A stretch of 64,000 bases of DNA from Polyporus tsugae (Eukaryota; Basidiomycota; Agaricomycetes; Polyporales; Polyporaceae), in assembly GCA_024305745.1 (NCBI GenBank), contig JAHRBS010000012.1, positions 2,051,001 through 2,115,000 on the forward strand. The letters are read 5' to 3'. Shown here piece after piece: positions 1-11,400 of the stretch. The notes below the pieces were generated by a model that was given only the letters and a program-made list of their open reading frames with translations, was not told the DNA's origin and searched no databases. Within the stretch, counting starts at the first letter, position 1. Each line of letters starts with the position of its first letter. A program made the position numbers and the translations under genes.

Positions 1-1504
1 GTGGAGTCCATGTCAGTGCGGTACTTCTGCAGGAAGGACTGCAGCCAGTCATAGTGCGCATAGTTTCCGATGCGACCAGTGACGGCAATCTTGTTCGAGG
101 AGTTCGTCGCGGGGGTGGTGGGGATGTTGTACAGCTGCTGCAAGCACGCGGGCGTCGTTCCGCTCGTGCACTGGGAATCGGCCGCACGCGGAAGGACGGA
201 TTCATGGATGGTGCGCTTGGTTATTAAGCCGGTGGTCTTGATGGCTTCGGGGAAACTGCAAAAATGGTCCCATTCAATAAACCGAGTCCCGGAAAAGAGA
301 AGAGGAAGGTAGGGGACGTGTTCCAAAGCGTCTGAATTTGATGGAGCGGAAGGGAGAATCTCCTCCTGCCACTGATGCCCGAGTCCTCTCGCTCACAATC
401 GCGACGCGACTCGTCAACTATGTGTTCAACCACGGCAACTGCTTCGCGAAGCCACTTAGGCTTGGACCGCGTGGTGCAATGGGCGCATTGGTTGCGCGAG
501 CTGGCTGCCAGAGCCATATTTACGGGACACTTAAACGCGTGTTGTCCGAGTCGAGCGTCGCCTCGCGCATAACACTAGAGTGAGCTCGCGCGGCGTGCGT
601 ATATAGCCAGGTTCTGTCTGAAGAGGGTAAATATGGGTTCATCTGCTGGCACAGTCCCTTCTCGGTGTCCTTCCATTTTACTTTTTGGGACACATCCCTT
701 TAAAGCGGCTGTTTTCGAGACAGAGTTAATAGGGAAGATGGTGCGCGGTATGTTTGTTCTGTTTCACTTGTTTGCTTGACTGCGCACGTGAGGCCTTCCC
801 TATAACGGCTACTGGCGAGACTGGGGCAGGAGGAATGGACGTACGCGGTAGTCGGGTGAATCAAATCGATGTGACTCTTGAGGGTAGCGGGAATGGAGTA
901 AGAGAGCGTGCGGACTGTGTCGACGCCCGAGTCGGAGTGGGTGAACGTTGAGAAATCGGCGGCGAGGAGGGAGTTGGCCTTGCTGACGTCGATATCGAGC
1001 TGGAGCCAATCTCCGGCCGGAGAGACGGCCGTCGCGGTCAAGCCGTGTTCTTGAAGCCAGGCAGTGACGGCTGAGACGGTCTGAGAGCTGGGCACGACGA
1101 GAGCCTCGACCTGTTTGTGTGTGCGGGTGTATGTAGGATGGGTGGGATCGACATGACATACGTGGGAAGCGCGCCCAGTCAGGGACCAGGGACGGGAACG
1201 AAATTCGGAGGCGAGACTTGCTTACCTCGGACTTTGACAAGTGCTGGCGGTACTTGTCGCTCGAGGGATCACTTACGTTGAGCAGCGCAGCAACGATGGA
1301 ATCCGGGTTGCTCTGGGAGAGAGCAATGCGGAGCTTAAGCGGGGTGTGGGAGGCGGCAGGGCCAATCAAGGAGAAGCCGGTGGGGAGAAGATCGCGGGAT
1401 TCGTGAACGAGAAGGTCGCGAGAGTAAACAGAAGAAGAAATAGGCGTAGTCACAGCAAGAGAGGTAAAGAGCGAGAGTGCCAGGAGGCGAGTGGGGACGA
1501 CCAT
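1..1504 (-). CDS. Sedolisin-family (S53) tripeptidyl peptidase, 5' part only
   Basis: Secreted acidic serine protease of the sedolisin family; the window holds the start, the propeptide and the first part of the catalytic domain, and the gene runs off the left edge. The start ATG at 1504 opens a signal peptide (MVVPTRLLALSLF...). Propeptide motifs follow, such as SSDKYRQHLSKSEV and AVTAWLQEHGL, then HPTTA and the junction CTSGTTPACLQQLYNIP that marks the beginning of mature S53 enzymes. Proposed exons are 1504-1226, 1110-845 and 255-1. The first intron (115 bp) has clean GT-AG ends. The second would be 589 bp, far longer than others here, but the reading frame joins properly across it. The catalytic Glu/Asp/Ser residues lie outside the window, so activity cannot be judged. 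Confidence 0.85.
256..844 (-). other. Unusually long intron in the sedolisin gene
   Basis: A 589-bp interval separates the propeptide exon (ending HPTTA) from the exon carrying the mature N-terminus. It starts GTACGT and ends TTGCAG on the minus strand. Other introns in the window are mostly 48-65 bp. I see no obvious terminal repeats or protein similarity inside it. It could be an intron enlarged by an old insertion, or hide a small exon I did not recognise. Confidence 0.55.
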
Positions 1505-2590
1505 GACGAATCTGTGAGCGATGGTGGGCGGAGGAGAGGATGAGGAGGAGGCATGAAACGCCGCTCCACATCCTCCTCGCTTCGCTGCTCTGTCACCGAC
1601 GACGTTCTTCATACTTCTCAAAAATGTCCCTCACCGTCGCATACGTTCATTCAGACCAGTATTAAATAAGGTCTCAAGCGTTCGTATAATTAAGATAAGG
1701 CGGAAACTTGAAAGACGGTCTGTCGAAACCGCTGCTGCCCCCTGTGGTGTACAGTATGGACTCGGCGGTTGCCATTGACAACCGTAGTAGACGCCCGCAA
1801 CCAGGTTGGAGGCGCCCCGACTCAGGGCTCTGTCTTGCACAATGCAAACTTTCCCGAGTCACCATTAGGCTGCATGCTTGTCTAACATCCCTTTGGATTT
1901 CTTCGCTGAAAGCAGGCCAGGCATGTACTGTGGTTTCCTTTTTACGCTTCTTTACTAGCGATCGTCCACTGACCAGTGACGCGTAGTACCTCTTGCAGGT
2001 ATCGATCCCAGGCTACGAGTCAGAATATCCCTTGAAGTAGTATCTGTTCCCCTTGCATGACCTGACAATTTCAAGGCTGTTCAAAGCAAATGTTGCTCAC
2101 TTGGATAATTGTGAATTCGTGACGACCTAGAACCCTGCATGTTCGTCTTGCACTCCAGTACGGCCCTGACTGCTCCTGACAACCAGCTGCAGGATTACTT
2201 ACTCAAACCGGCATGTCTAGAGGGACTTCAGGCTCCAGTGGCGTTGTGGACTCATCGCGGCAACGCTGTGTTGAGCTTACAGCTTGACCCATACGTCGTC
2301 AATATGGGCCACTCTTCCTTTGCATAGTCGTTGCAACCGCACCATTGTGGTGCCACCCGTTGCGGGCCTCCTGCACTGAAAGGTTTATTTGCCATCCAAG
2401 GCGCTTGAATGACAAAAAGACCCCCCCAAGCATGCCGATGGCGAGGACCTCATTTGTTTCACTTCCACGGGGTACGCTTTGGCATACGTTCGGATGTGGT
2501 AACTTATATCAGTGGCCAACCCCTGCGCTCCTCTTTCTCTCTCAGTCACCGAACTCTCAGTTCCACCACCGACCCCGCCGTCGGATTACC
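1505..2590. other. Divergent intergenic/promoter region
   Basis: Gene-free stretch between the sedolisin start (1504, minus) and the F-box gene start (2591, plus); it must hold both promoters. A weak AT-rich box (TATTAAATAAG, around 1659-1669) is visible. No repeat or convincing coding frame was seen. Confidence 0.5.
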
Positions 2591-4638
2591 ATGTCCTTGA
2601 TCGACACGTATTTGAACTCAAGCGCGTTCGACCACGTTGACGCGATAGATTCAAAGTGTGTTTTCTAAACGACTGATGGTATTGGGCACGCTAACCACCT
2701 ATCTAGCCTAACTACCACAACCACAACACAGGTGGGGGAACCCGTCTCCCCGTGGTCCGCCTTATTGCCTCCCGATATCTTGGCGAGGATATTCGTCGAC
2801 GTGCATGATACGACGATTTCATATCACCCCAAGCGCCAGTCCGCGTGGCTTTGGCTGACACGGGTCTGTCGTGCATGGAGACAACTTGCGCTCGACACCC
2901 CAGCTCTTTGGACTCACATTCGGATGTACGACATCAATTACCCTGGTGAGTTGGAACTGCTGCTGTCTCGTTCGGGCGACCACCTCGTCCACCTCGAGCT
3001 CAACTTCGTCAAGAGCCCGTCACTGTCGGCCGTGGAGTTTGATATATGCATCATGCTCGCGATTGGAGTGCATGGCCACCGCATCGCGAGCTTCGACGTC
3101 TTCTGCTTCTCCGAGGACGTGACTCCGATCCAGAGGCTTCATCCCATGTTGGTCTTTCCTAATGGCATGCAAGTCTCTCTCGAGCCACGGACGTCCCGTC
3201 CCGGGAGCGTCTTGCATCTCTGCGGCACCTTCCCCCGGCTTTCTGATTTACCGCAAGTTGGCGTGGATCATCCCGACGCGTCCAGAGTGTTCCACTCTGT
3301 AAGGAAGGCGAGGCGCCACGACCCGACAGACCACGTCTTCCGGCAGGCTTTCGGACTTCGCATCCCGCTGGTGTTACATGACCTCTCGGCCCTCACGCAC
3401 CTGCATCTCGAGTACTGTGGCCCGCGGGAAAAGGAAGGGTGCGTCATGCAGAACATCGTCCTGCCGCCTACGTTCAGAAAATTGGCCATCAAGGACGAGC
3501 CATGGGAGATGCAGGCGCTGCTCTCGCACATCTCATTCAACTGTGATGCCAAGGGATGTGCACACATGTGCATCAAGCTCGCTATCGACCTGCATAACCC
3601 GGTGTACCGCTCACAGCATGCGCTCCACGACCTCGTCCGCGCCATCCAGTGGCCATCCATTTACTACCACGTCTCTGTCTGTTCCATCGTGTTTCTCACC
3701 CTCACCTCGGACTACACGCTGACGCTGGGCGGATTCGACCGGGAGGGACACGGCAAGTTCCAGTTCGAGTTCTTCAACGGTGGCGGCGGCGGCGATGGTG
3801 GTGCGATCCTGGAGCTCGCGGCGGATACGCTCAACAACTACCAGAAGATATTCGGTCCCCCCGACGCGCCGTGGTTCTCCAACACGCGGCAGCTGAGCGT
3901 GCACGATGCGACGGGGGAGCTAGGGCGCCTCTTGGACTGGGATGCGCTCGTGTCTTGCTTGCCTCTACACGTGCGCTCCATCTCCATGGGGAACGCGCGC
4001 GTCGTCACCGAGTTCCTGCGCGCGATGGATCGGCTCGCGGACCAGGCAGCATGCAGTGGCTCTGCCGCCCGACCGGAAACTCAGACTCTGAGGCTCTCGA
4101 GGCTCGTGTGGTGCGTCGACGATCTCAGCCCCAGGCAGCTAACCCAGGACGTGGCGGTCATCCAGAGGTGCCGTGCTCTTGGCATCTTCGACGTCGAGGA
4201 GGTCGTTCTTCGCGTAGCTCGCGAGGCCGACTCGGACGCCTCCTTAACTCCCATCGATCAATTCTCGCCGCTTCCGAGCCCCCCCACATCCAGTGAGGAT
4301 TCTGCGTCTGAGGGTGAGGAGACTCCGTCTAGGGCGAGGATCCGGATCCGCGTCGATGATGATGGCTGTTGTTCGACATGTCATAGCCCGGAGCGGTCAG
4401 TTCCTTGGCCATCCTCTCATATGTTTTGTTTCGATTCTCATTAAATATGCCTAGACCATCAAAGAACTTAGTGCAGGAGAACGACGTTGAGCCCGACCTT
4501 GGGGACCCTCGCGCTTCCTCGTCAGCCACGGTGGCAATGGACGCTTGGGAAAACTTTGCGGGGGGTTGGGAAGACCACATCTGGAACATGGCAGTTAGTT
4601 ACAATGACGCGGACTGGACGTACATGAGCGCATCATGA
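2591..4638 (+). CDS. F-box domain protein
   Basis: Probable substrate-recruiting subunit of an SCF ubiquitin ligase. Spliced as 2591-2655, 2707-4395 and 4455-4638 it gives 645 residues. Intron 1 (51 bp) has a CTAAC branch site just before its AG. Intron 2 (59 bp) is needed to reach the conserved acidic tail ending NDADWTYMSAS. An F-box lies near residues 35-85 (LLPPDILARIFVDV ... WLTRVCRAWRQLALDTPALW). The rest looks like the irregular leucine-rich region typical of Agaricomycete F-box proteins. The start at 2591 is preferred because without exon 1 the protein would lack an ATG. A degraded copy of the 3' end lies at 16.5-16.9 kb. The substrate is unknown. Confidence 0.8.
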
Positions 4639-4905
4639 ATATACGGACATTACTACTTAGCGCTGCCATGCATACGCTGAGACAATGGAACTGACAAGCG
4701 TTCGAATGACCGCGTTATTCGCCATATCGGGATATGGCGCCCTTGCGACGCCCGTCCGAAACTCGACGCGTGCGGCTTGTTCTCAACGTCGGTGATCTCA
4801 TTGACTTTATGCTGCCTCTGTTACTTTCGGACGCCCTGAAGGACGCCGACAACCTCTCGACCCTTGTTCTGCGCAGCCGTCGTCGTTCGGGTTGTCGAGG
4901 GTCGC
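4497..4905 (+). repeat. Dispersed repeat, copy 1 (F-box 3' end plus downstream DNA)
   Basis: Covers the last coding part of the F-box gene and about 270 bp beyond it. Shares long near-identical blocks with 16525-16925, for example TTATTCGCCATATCGGGATA and CTCATTGACTTTATG, and the coding tail AGTTACAATGACGCG. Diverged copies of one ancestral segment in the same orientation. Confidence 0.75.
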
Positions 4906-5494
4906 GTGGACGTACGTCGGCGGACAGGGGAGATGAGGACGTACAGCGTTGGACGGGTCGACGCGCGAGCGCGGCTGGCAATTTGTGGATCTGTGTGGGC
5001 GGGAGGATATGTGCTCAAGTCCATCAAGGAGGCCGAGGCGATAGATGTGCACAGTGCAGCGTAGTGCTGCAGTTACGTATGCTCCACACGAATGGTAGTA
5101 TTTTATAGATACCGCGTAATTCGAGGCGATTGCTTGTGCTACGGTTAGCCTGTAAGTACGCAGTGGCCCAAACGTTCCATCCACTTCCCAATGATGACTG
5201 TCGTACTTTCCTTCCGCTGCCCATCAAAAATGCGCTAACAGACCGCCGAGATTCGCAACACTGCCGCTTAGTCGCATCGATGAGAGAATAGGTTGCAGAC
5301 ACGTCCATCTTCAAATCGTGATGCATGAATGGAGCAGATAGAGAAGGAATTCTATTTGACAAGACTTGACGACTAGTACATGACAGACATTTCATCCGGA
5401 CGTTAAAATCTTATAATACATGATACGAGACATCGAGCTCGGGGCATACAACAGCAGCAGATACCGGTACAGTCTAAGTAGTAGAGAGAGAGAT
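4639..5494. other. Intergenic region between convergent F-box and PKS1 genes
   Basis: No gene seen. The left part is the dispersed repeat. The right end (about 5390-5494) is the PKS1 3' flank and matches the PKS2 3' flank (about 48827-48918), sharing the block ACATGATACGAGACATCGAG. Confidence 0.6.
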
Positions 5495-8400
5495 TTAAGC
5501 AGACGGCGAAGGCATGGCACCGATACTCCTCCAGTACGCGACCCACTTGCGCACGTCTTCAGCACCAATCTGCGGCAACGAGGGGTCACGAAGAGCGGCG
5601 CAGCGCTTGGCGCTGTCCTCGATGTCGAGTAGGATCGCGATGCCGTGGCTCTCAGGTGTGAGAGCCTGGGGCTGCGTAGGGTTTACGGACGTGGACTGCC
5701 AAAGCGACAAAAGCCTCGTAGCAGGCGCAGCATAGTCGGCCAGCTGAGCGTTGGGGGACTCCATCTCCTCGACGAGCCTGGCGAGCCACTTCTGGTAGGG
5801 CACCGTGGGGACCTTCAGGACCGAAGAGAAGTGGCCCATTATGTCTGCCCAAGAGATGGGGTGCGGGTGACGGACGTGGAATATCGAGGTAGTGGAGGTC
5901 GTCTCTGCGATCTCAGCGATGATTGCAGCGCAAGTGTCGGCCGGAAGCCACGAGACGACCTGTATTGCTGTGAGTTTTTCGCACTGCGGGAAGACAGAAA
6001 TGCGAACTTACCCCTTGCCCTTGAGGAAGACATCCCAGGGCGGCGCTAGCGCAGACCATGGACGGCAGCCATTCCGACAACTGCCAGGTGCCGTTCGCCC
6101 CACCGCTCAACTGCCCAATGCGGATGACGACGGACTCGACGACTTTCCGCTCTGCTGCGATCTCGAGGAGGCGTTCAGCAACCCACTTGGATTCGGTGTA
6201 CCCGGCGCCGACCGCGACGCTCGCGGCGATCGGCACCTCTTTGGGGTATGTGGTCTCCTTATAGTCTATTTGGTGCCATCATGAGCAACATCCTAGTAAT
6301 CGGGACACTCTGGAGCGACTTACTGCGGAAGATCCCGAGACTGCTGCCGTAGAGGAGCGTGACTGGACCAAACTCGTGTGCGTCATTCGCCAGGTTGATG
6401 AGACCACGCAATCCCATGAGGGGGCCCTCGAACGACGACAAGGGGGACAAGAGGTTGATGGGCCATCCTGCATTTTGGGTTAGTAACGGAGCCGGACAGA
6501 AGGGAGGTATTCACTCACCAAGGTGAAGGATATGAGAAACGCTAGACCGAATCTACATCACAGTGAGATCGAGAACGCAACCATGTCGACAAGTCTGCTC
6601 ACCTCCTGGTACACGTCTTGGGCCATACCGAGCGACGGCTTGTCAAGAGTACACGTCACAGCCTTGAAGCGAGAGGACTCGAGGAGAGTGGTATCGAGAC
6701 CGCGGTACTTGAACGCGGACACCTGATGCTCCTTTGCGTCAACTCCATCGCTCGGGCGAACGAGGGCGTAGACCTTCTTGAAACCGGACTTCTCGAGGAG
6801 GTGTGCGAGGGCGTGGGCTCCGAGACTGCCGGTCGTTCCCGTAACAACGATCGCGCCAAGGGACTCGCGCTGCGCGGGGCTCTTCACCGCGGATGGGGCT
6901 AGGTCTGCGCTGAGCCGCGCAAGCAACGCCTCCATCTCTTGGACCTTCTCTGCAGCAGTGTCCTGTTCAACCGCCGCCTGCGAGGTAGGAGATGGTTGCT
7001 CAGGCGTAGACGCGTCTGCGGCCTCCTCAACCCTGGCCAGAAGGGCTTTGACGGTGAGGTCAGCCAGAAGTTGCAGCTGAGAGATGGCGACAATCGGGCG
7101 GAGGGCGAAGGAAAGTGACGCGGCCGACAACGAATCAAGCCCGTACGAAGTCAGCGGGACGTCGGGCGAGACATCTTCCTCCTTCATGTCGAGGATATGG
7201 CAGACGATATGCATCAGTGACGGCTTGCCGTCGCCATCCTGCGTCGCGAAGTCGTCGCTGTCTTCTGGGACGAGATGGTCGTACATCGGGGAGGGGCCCA
7301 TGTTGTCGCGGACCGCACGCCAGTTGAAGCTGGGGACGTACTGCCACACAGGGCCGTCCCGGAGCTTCCGGATACCATCGCCAATGTAGTCGCAGAGCTC
7401 TGAATGCAACTCGTTAGCTTGCACTGCGTATGGTGGGCGGTGTCAAAGACGAACCTCGAGTAGACATTCCCCATGCGGTAACATGACGCAAGCGGGACTG
7501 GTAGGAACGATCCGTTGTTGAGGCCAGTCTGCTATCCGTGATTGCCGGACAGATGATAGAGAAGGCGTTCTTGTACTTCTGCGTCATACCAGCCAATGCC
7601 GTGTTCGCGCTATTGACGAAAGTGAGTGAAGATAGGATACCGAACGAACAGTACGACTTACGCAGCGTAGCTCGTTTGACCAAGGTTTCCAAAGAGTCCG
7701 GAAATCGAGGAGAAAGTGATGAGGAAATCCAGCGAGTGGATGTCAAGCACCCGCTCGAGCACCTCAAACGCCTGAACCTTGGGCGGGAAGACGACGTTGA
7801 AGCTCTCCTGCGTGTGCGCCGGGAACGATCGGTCGTTGAACAAAGCAGCCATGAGCACACATCCACCGAGAGGGGCGGACACATTCTTCAGCACGGTCGC
7901 CATGTCCTTCTCGGATGTAGCGTCGACGCCGGGCGTTTGGAGCGTCAGATCAGATAAGGTGCGAAGATGATGGAGGACACGCTGAGAGACCCAGTCGCCT
8001 GCCCTGTCGAGGGTGGATGATCCAGAGCGCGAGGTGAGAGTGATATGCCGGGCCCCATTCTGTTAACAAACCAGTGAGACTGTGGATGTGCGCTGATAAC
8101 ATGAAGATTAATACCTTGTACATCCAGAGAGCCATGTATAGCCCAAGACTACCAATGCCTCCGATGAGGACGTAGCTCTTCTGCGAGTTGAACAAGTTGA
8201 CGGACAAAGACGCGGTGGAGGCCTTGGGTGGGAGGACCTGAGAAGGGCGAGTGATGGAAGCAGATGGCGTCCCCCGAGTGTTATGGTACTTGAGCGACGC
8301 ACGCAGAGCATCACCGACGACCCACGGCTCCTTGGCAGTAATGCCGGCGACTCCTTCCTCGGGATCGTTCCAGAGAAGCATCCGTCCGCGACCTGAGGGC

Positions 8401-11400
8401 AGTAGAGAACGCAGGATGGTCGCGTCTTTCTTCTCACGAGAGCCGGAAAGAATGAAGTGGGGCTTGTTGAGGTAGCTTGGTACCAGCTCGGCTTTCTCGA
8501 GACTAGCAATTAGAGTTGCCTCCAGTCCAAGGTCGGCACAAATATCGCGGATCTGCACGCCAAGTTCCCCCTGAGGGTCGTGGATGAGAACCCGGGCACC
8601 CTGGAGGCGTTCGGGTTGCGAGAATGCCGGAGGGGTGAGAGCAAGAGCGAGGATGGTAGACGGCACAAGAGGCGGGACAGCGAGCGATCTGCTGCTAGAT
8701 CCGAACTTGACGAGGCTGCCTTTGTGAGCCTCAACGTGGCTGGAAATTGACTTGGTGGTGATGCCGACGAGAGGGAGGGGAGAGCCTTCGACCTTCCCGA
8801 CGAACTGCCATATGCCCACCGAGTTGGACGCGACGCTGTCGACCTGCACGACGACGTGATCTTTCGAGGGGCGGGGAAGGTCAACCTGAACGACCTCGCC
8901 ATTCTCCAACGTCCAAGGCTGGTCGAGAGAGAGGGGGACGTGGGACGCAGGAGGTTCCGCAAGCTCGACGCGCGGCACTGACATAGAACCATCAACGTCC
9001 ACCTTGAGCTCCAGCTCCTTCCCAGCGAGGGACGGCAGCTCTCGCGATGCCTCAGCAACACGAGCGGACGTCCAAGAGGAGTCGAACGTAGCAACGCGAA
9101 CGGTCCATGAAGGGTACTCCCGACGCAGGGCTCGTGTGAAGCCGGTTGCAGCGTGGCTGTCCAACTCTCCTCGAGCAACGACGAGGAGGGACACGGGCTC
9201 CTCGACATCCAGCGTGGCAATCGTAGTCTGGAGCTTAATCTCCTCGCCCCGGACGTACTCGAGAACAAGGGTAGATGCCTCATCGTTTGACGACGGCGAG
9301 GTGCTTTCGCCAGTGGCAGATTCCGTTCCGGAGTTCGAGGGTGTGGTGGAGCCACTATCAGTGGAAGGGTGCGCATCGAGGGAGATGTCCAGGGGCAAAG
9401 CCTCCGCAAGTGCAGGCGCATCGCGCGTGCTCCCAGTAGTCGGACCCAGAGGCTGGTACACAACCTCGAAGCGACTCCCGAGCTCCTTGACGCGCTGACC
9501 GTGCAAGGCGACGTCGATTCCCTTGATATCGAGGATGGGTGCTCCGTGTTCGTCTAGAACCATGGCATTGAACGTGATGGTATCTAGTATTTTCGAGATT
9601 GGTAAGCATTTTGCTTAACGGGTGACAGACAAATCACGACGTACCAGGAGACCAGTTAACGAGGGTCACATATCCATACACAGCCTTGGGCAGCGGCCCA
9701 GTGCGAAGAAGGCGAATTGACGATAGCCTAGACGGGAGGTGGTACAACTCGGAGTCGTAGTTGCCTGTCAAGATCGGGTGTACCATGACATGGACGGCTG
9801 AGTCCATAATTGCAGGATGCATGCGATAGTCCGCGAGGCTAATGCATATGGCGTCAGCAACTGTCCGCGAATCCTCTGGGCGCATACGCACTTGGGAATG
9901 TCTGTGTCAGCGCCGCGGACCTGGGTGAGAACCTCAACAGCGCCGTTGGGTCCGCGGGCAACGTGACAAGTCTGAATGCGGCGGTACGTCGGGCCAAACT
10001 GCGCGAAAGAACTCATCTTCTCGTAGAACCCTGTCAGAAGCCGTGTCAGCAAATATTCATCCCACTTCTTCTTTAGATGGATGACTCGCCGTTCATGTCG
10101 ACTGCGGTCATTCTGTTGCGAAGAGATTCCAAATCGACATTCTGGACAGTTGACTGATCGATGGGGTCGAGGGACAAGAAACCAGTTGCATGGCGTCGGT
10201 TGTACTGCAGTCAAGTGGAAGCGTCAGAAGTTGCTGTACACAGAACGAATAACCCTCCTTACCTGAATGGGCCTTGCCTTGTTGTCCGTAGACGACGCGC
10301 TGTTGACGCTCCAGCGAGTACCTTCCAACTTGACCTCGACAGGGACTGGGCGCTCAGAAGAAAGAGGGAGCAGGCCTTGGAACTCGACATCGAAGAGCTC
10401 AGTGGCACCGAACTCGAATGCCTGCGAATTGTGCCGTCAGCGTTTGTAAAAAGAAATCAATGTGCCGACAGATCCCGCACCATCTCGATAAACCCGACAC
10501 CGGGCATGATGGGTTCCTCCTTGATGATGTGGTCGGCCAGTTCGGGGTGCGTCTGAACGTTGATCTCAATCTGAGGGTAGTTGAGAGGGCCATTGCGGTG
10601 CTGGCTCTGCCTCACGATCTCCGCGGTCTGGCTCCGCCATGGGACAGTCTTGGGCGCGAAGGGGTACTTAGGGACCTGGCCCACGACCTTCGCCTCGCCA
10701 GTGAGTGCGTCGAAGTTCACGCAGTTGTGTCCGGCGACCATGAGCTTGCCAAGCGCGGTCAAGAACTCTGTCGCCTCCGCTCCAGGCTCAGGAGTGCGCT
10801 GACGGCGAAGCGGGCAGGTGATCAGCGTGTTCTTCTCTGTCATCGACGAGATGTAGCTTGTCAAGACGGGGTGAGGCCCGATCTCGACATACGTCGCATG
10901 CTTGTGTGTCGCGGCCAGTGCGGTGATGGCCTCAGTGAAGCGAACTGGACTAAGGGTGCCGTCCCAGTAGTACTGCGCGTTGAACGCCTCCGTGAACAAC
11001 CCACCAGTCTTCGTCGAGTAGGTCTCCACGGTGGGCGCTGACGTCGGGTAGCGAGCGAAGACGTCCTGCACGAGCTTCTCGAACTCCGCTTGGCAGAGGG
11101 CCATCATGTCAGAGTGGACGGGGATCCTCGTGCGCAGCTTGCGGGCGAAGATGCCAGCAGCGGTCGCCTTCTTGACAGCTAGGTCGATGTGCGACTCCGA
11201 ACCAGACAGCGTGACCGCAGCGGGGGTGTTGTAGCATCCAACCGTGAGCGTCCCCTTGCCCAACTCCGTGCGGACCTCGGCAATAATGCGACGAGCGTCC
11301 TCGGGGGAGCACGATACGGCGGCCATGGTACCGCCGGCCTCTTCGAGGAGGGCCATGGCGCGGCCGCGGGCGATCGACACCTCCAAAGCCAGCTCCTTCG

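Noticed and set aside
1990..2025. tRNA-like stretch (GGTATCGATCCC...)
   Set aside because: No foldable acceptor, D and anticodon arms around it. No convincing tRNA or rRNA was found anywhere in the window.
10031..10089. Frameshift or stop (TAA) inside the PKS1 DH domain
   Set aside because: A GC-AG intron of normal length removes it, and the same arrangement occurs in PKS2, so the gene is not broken.
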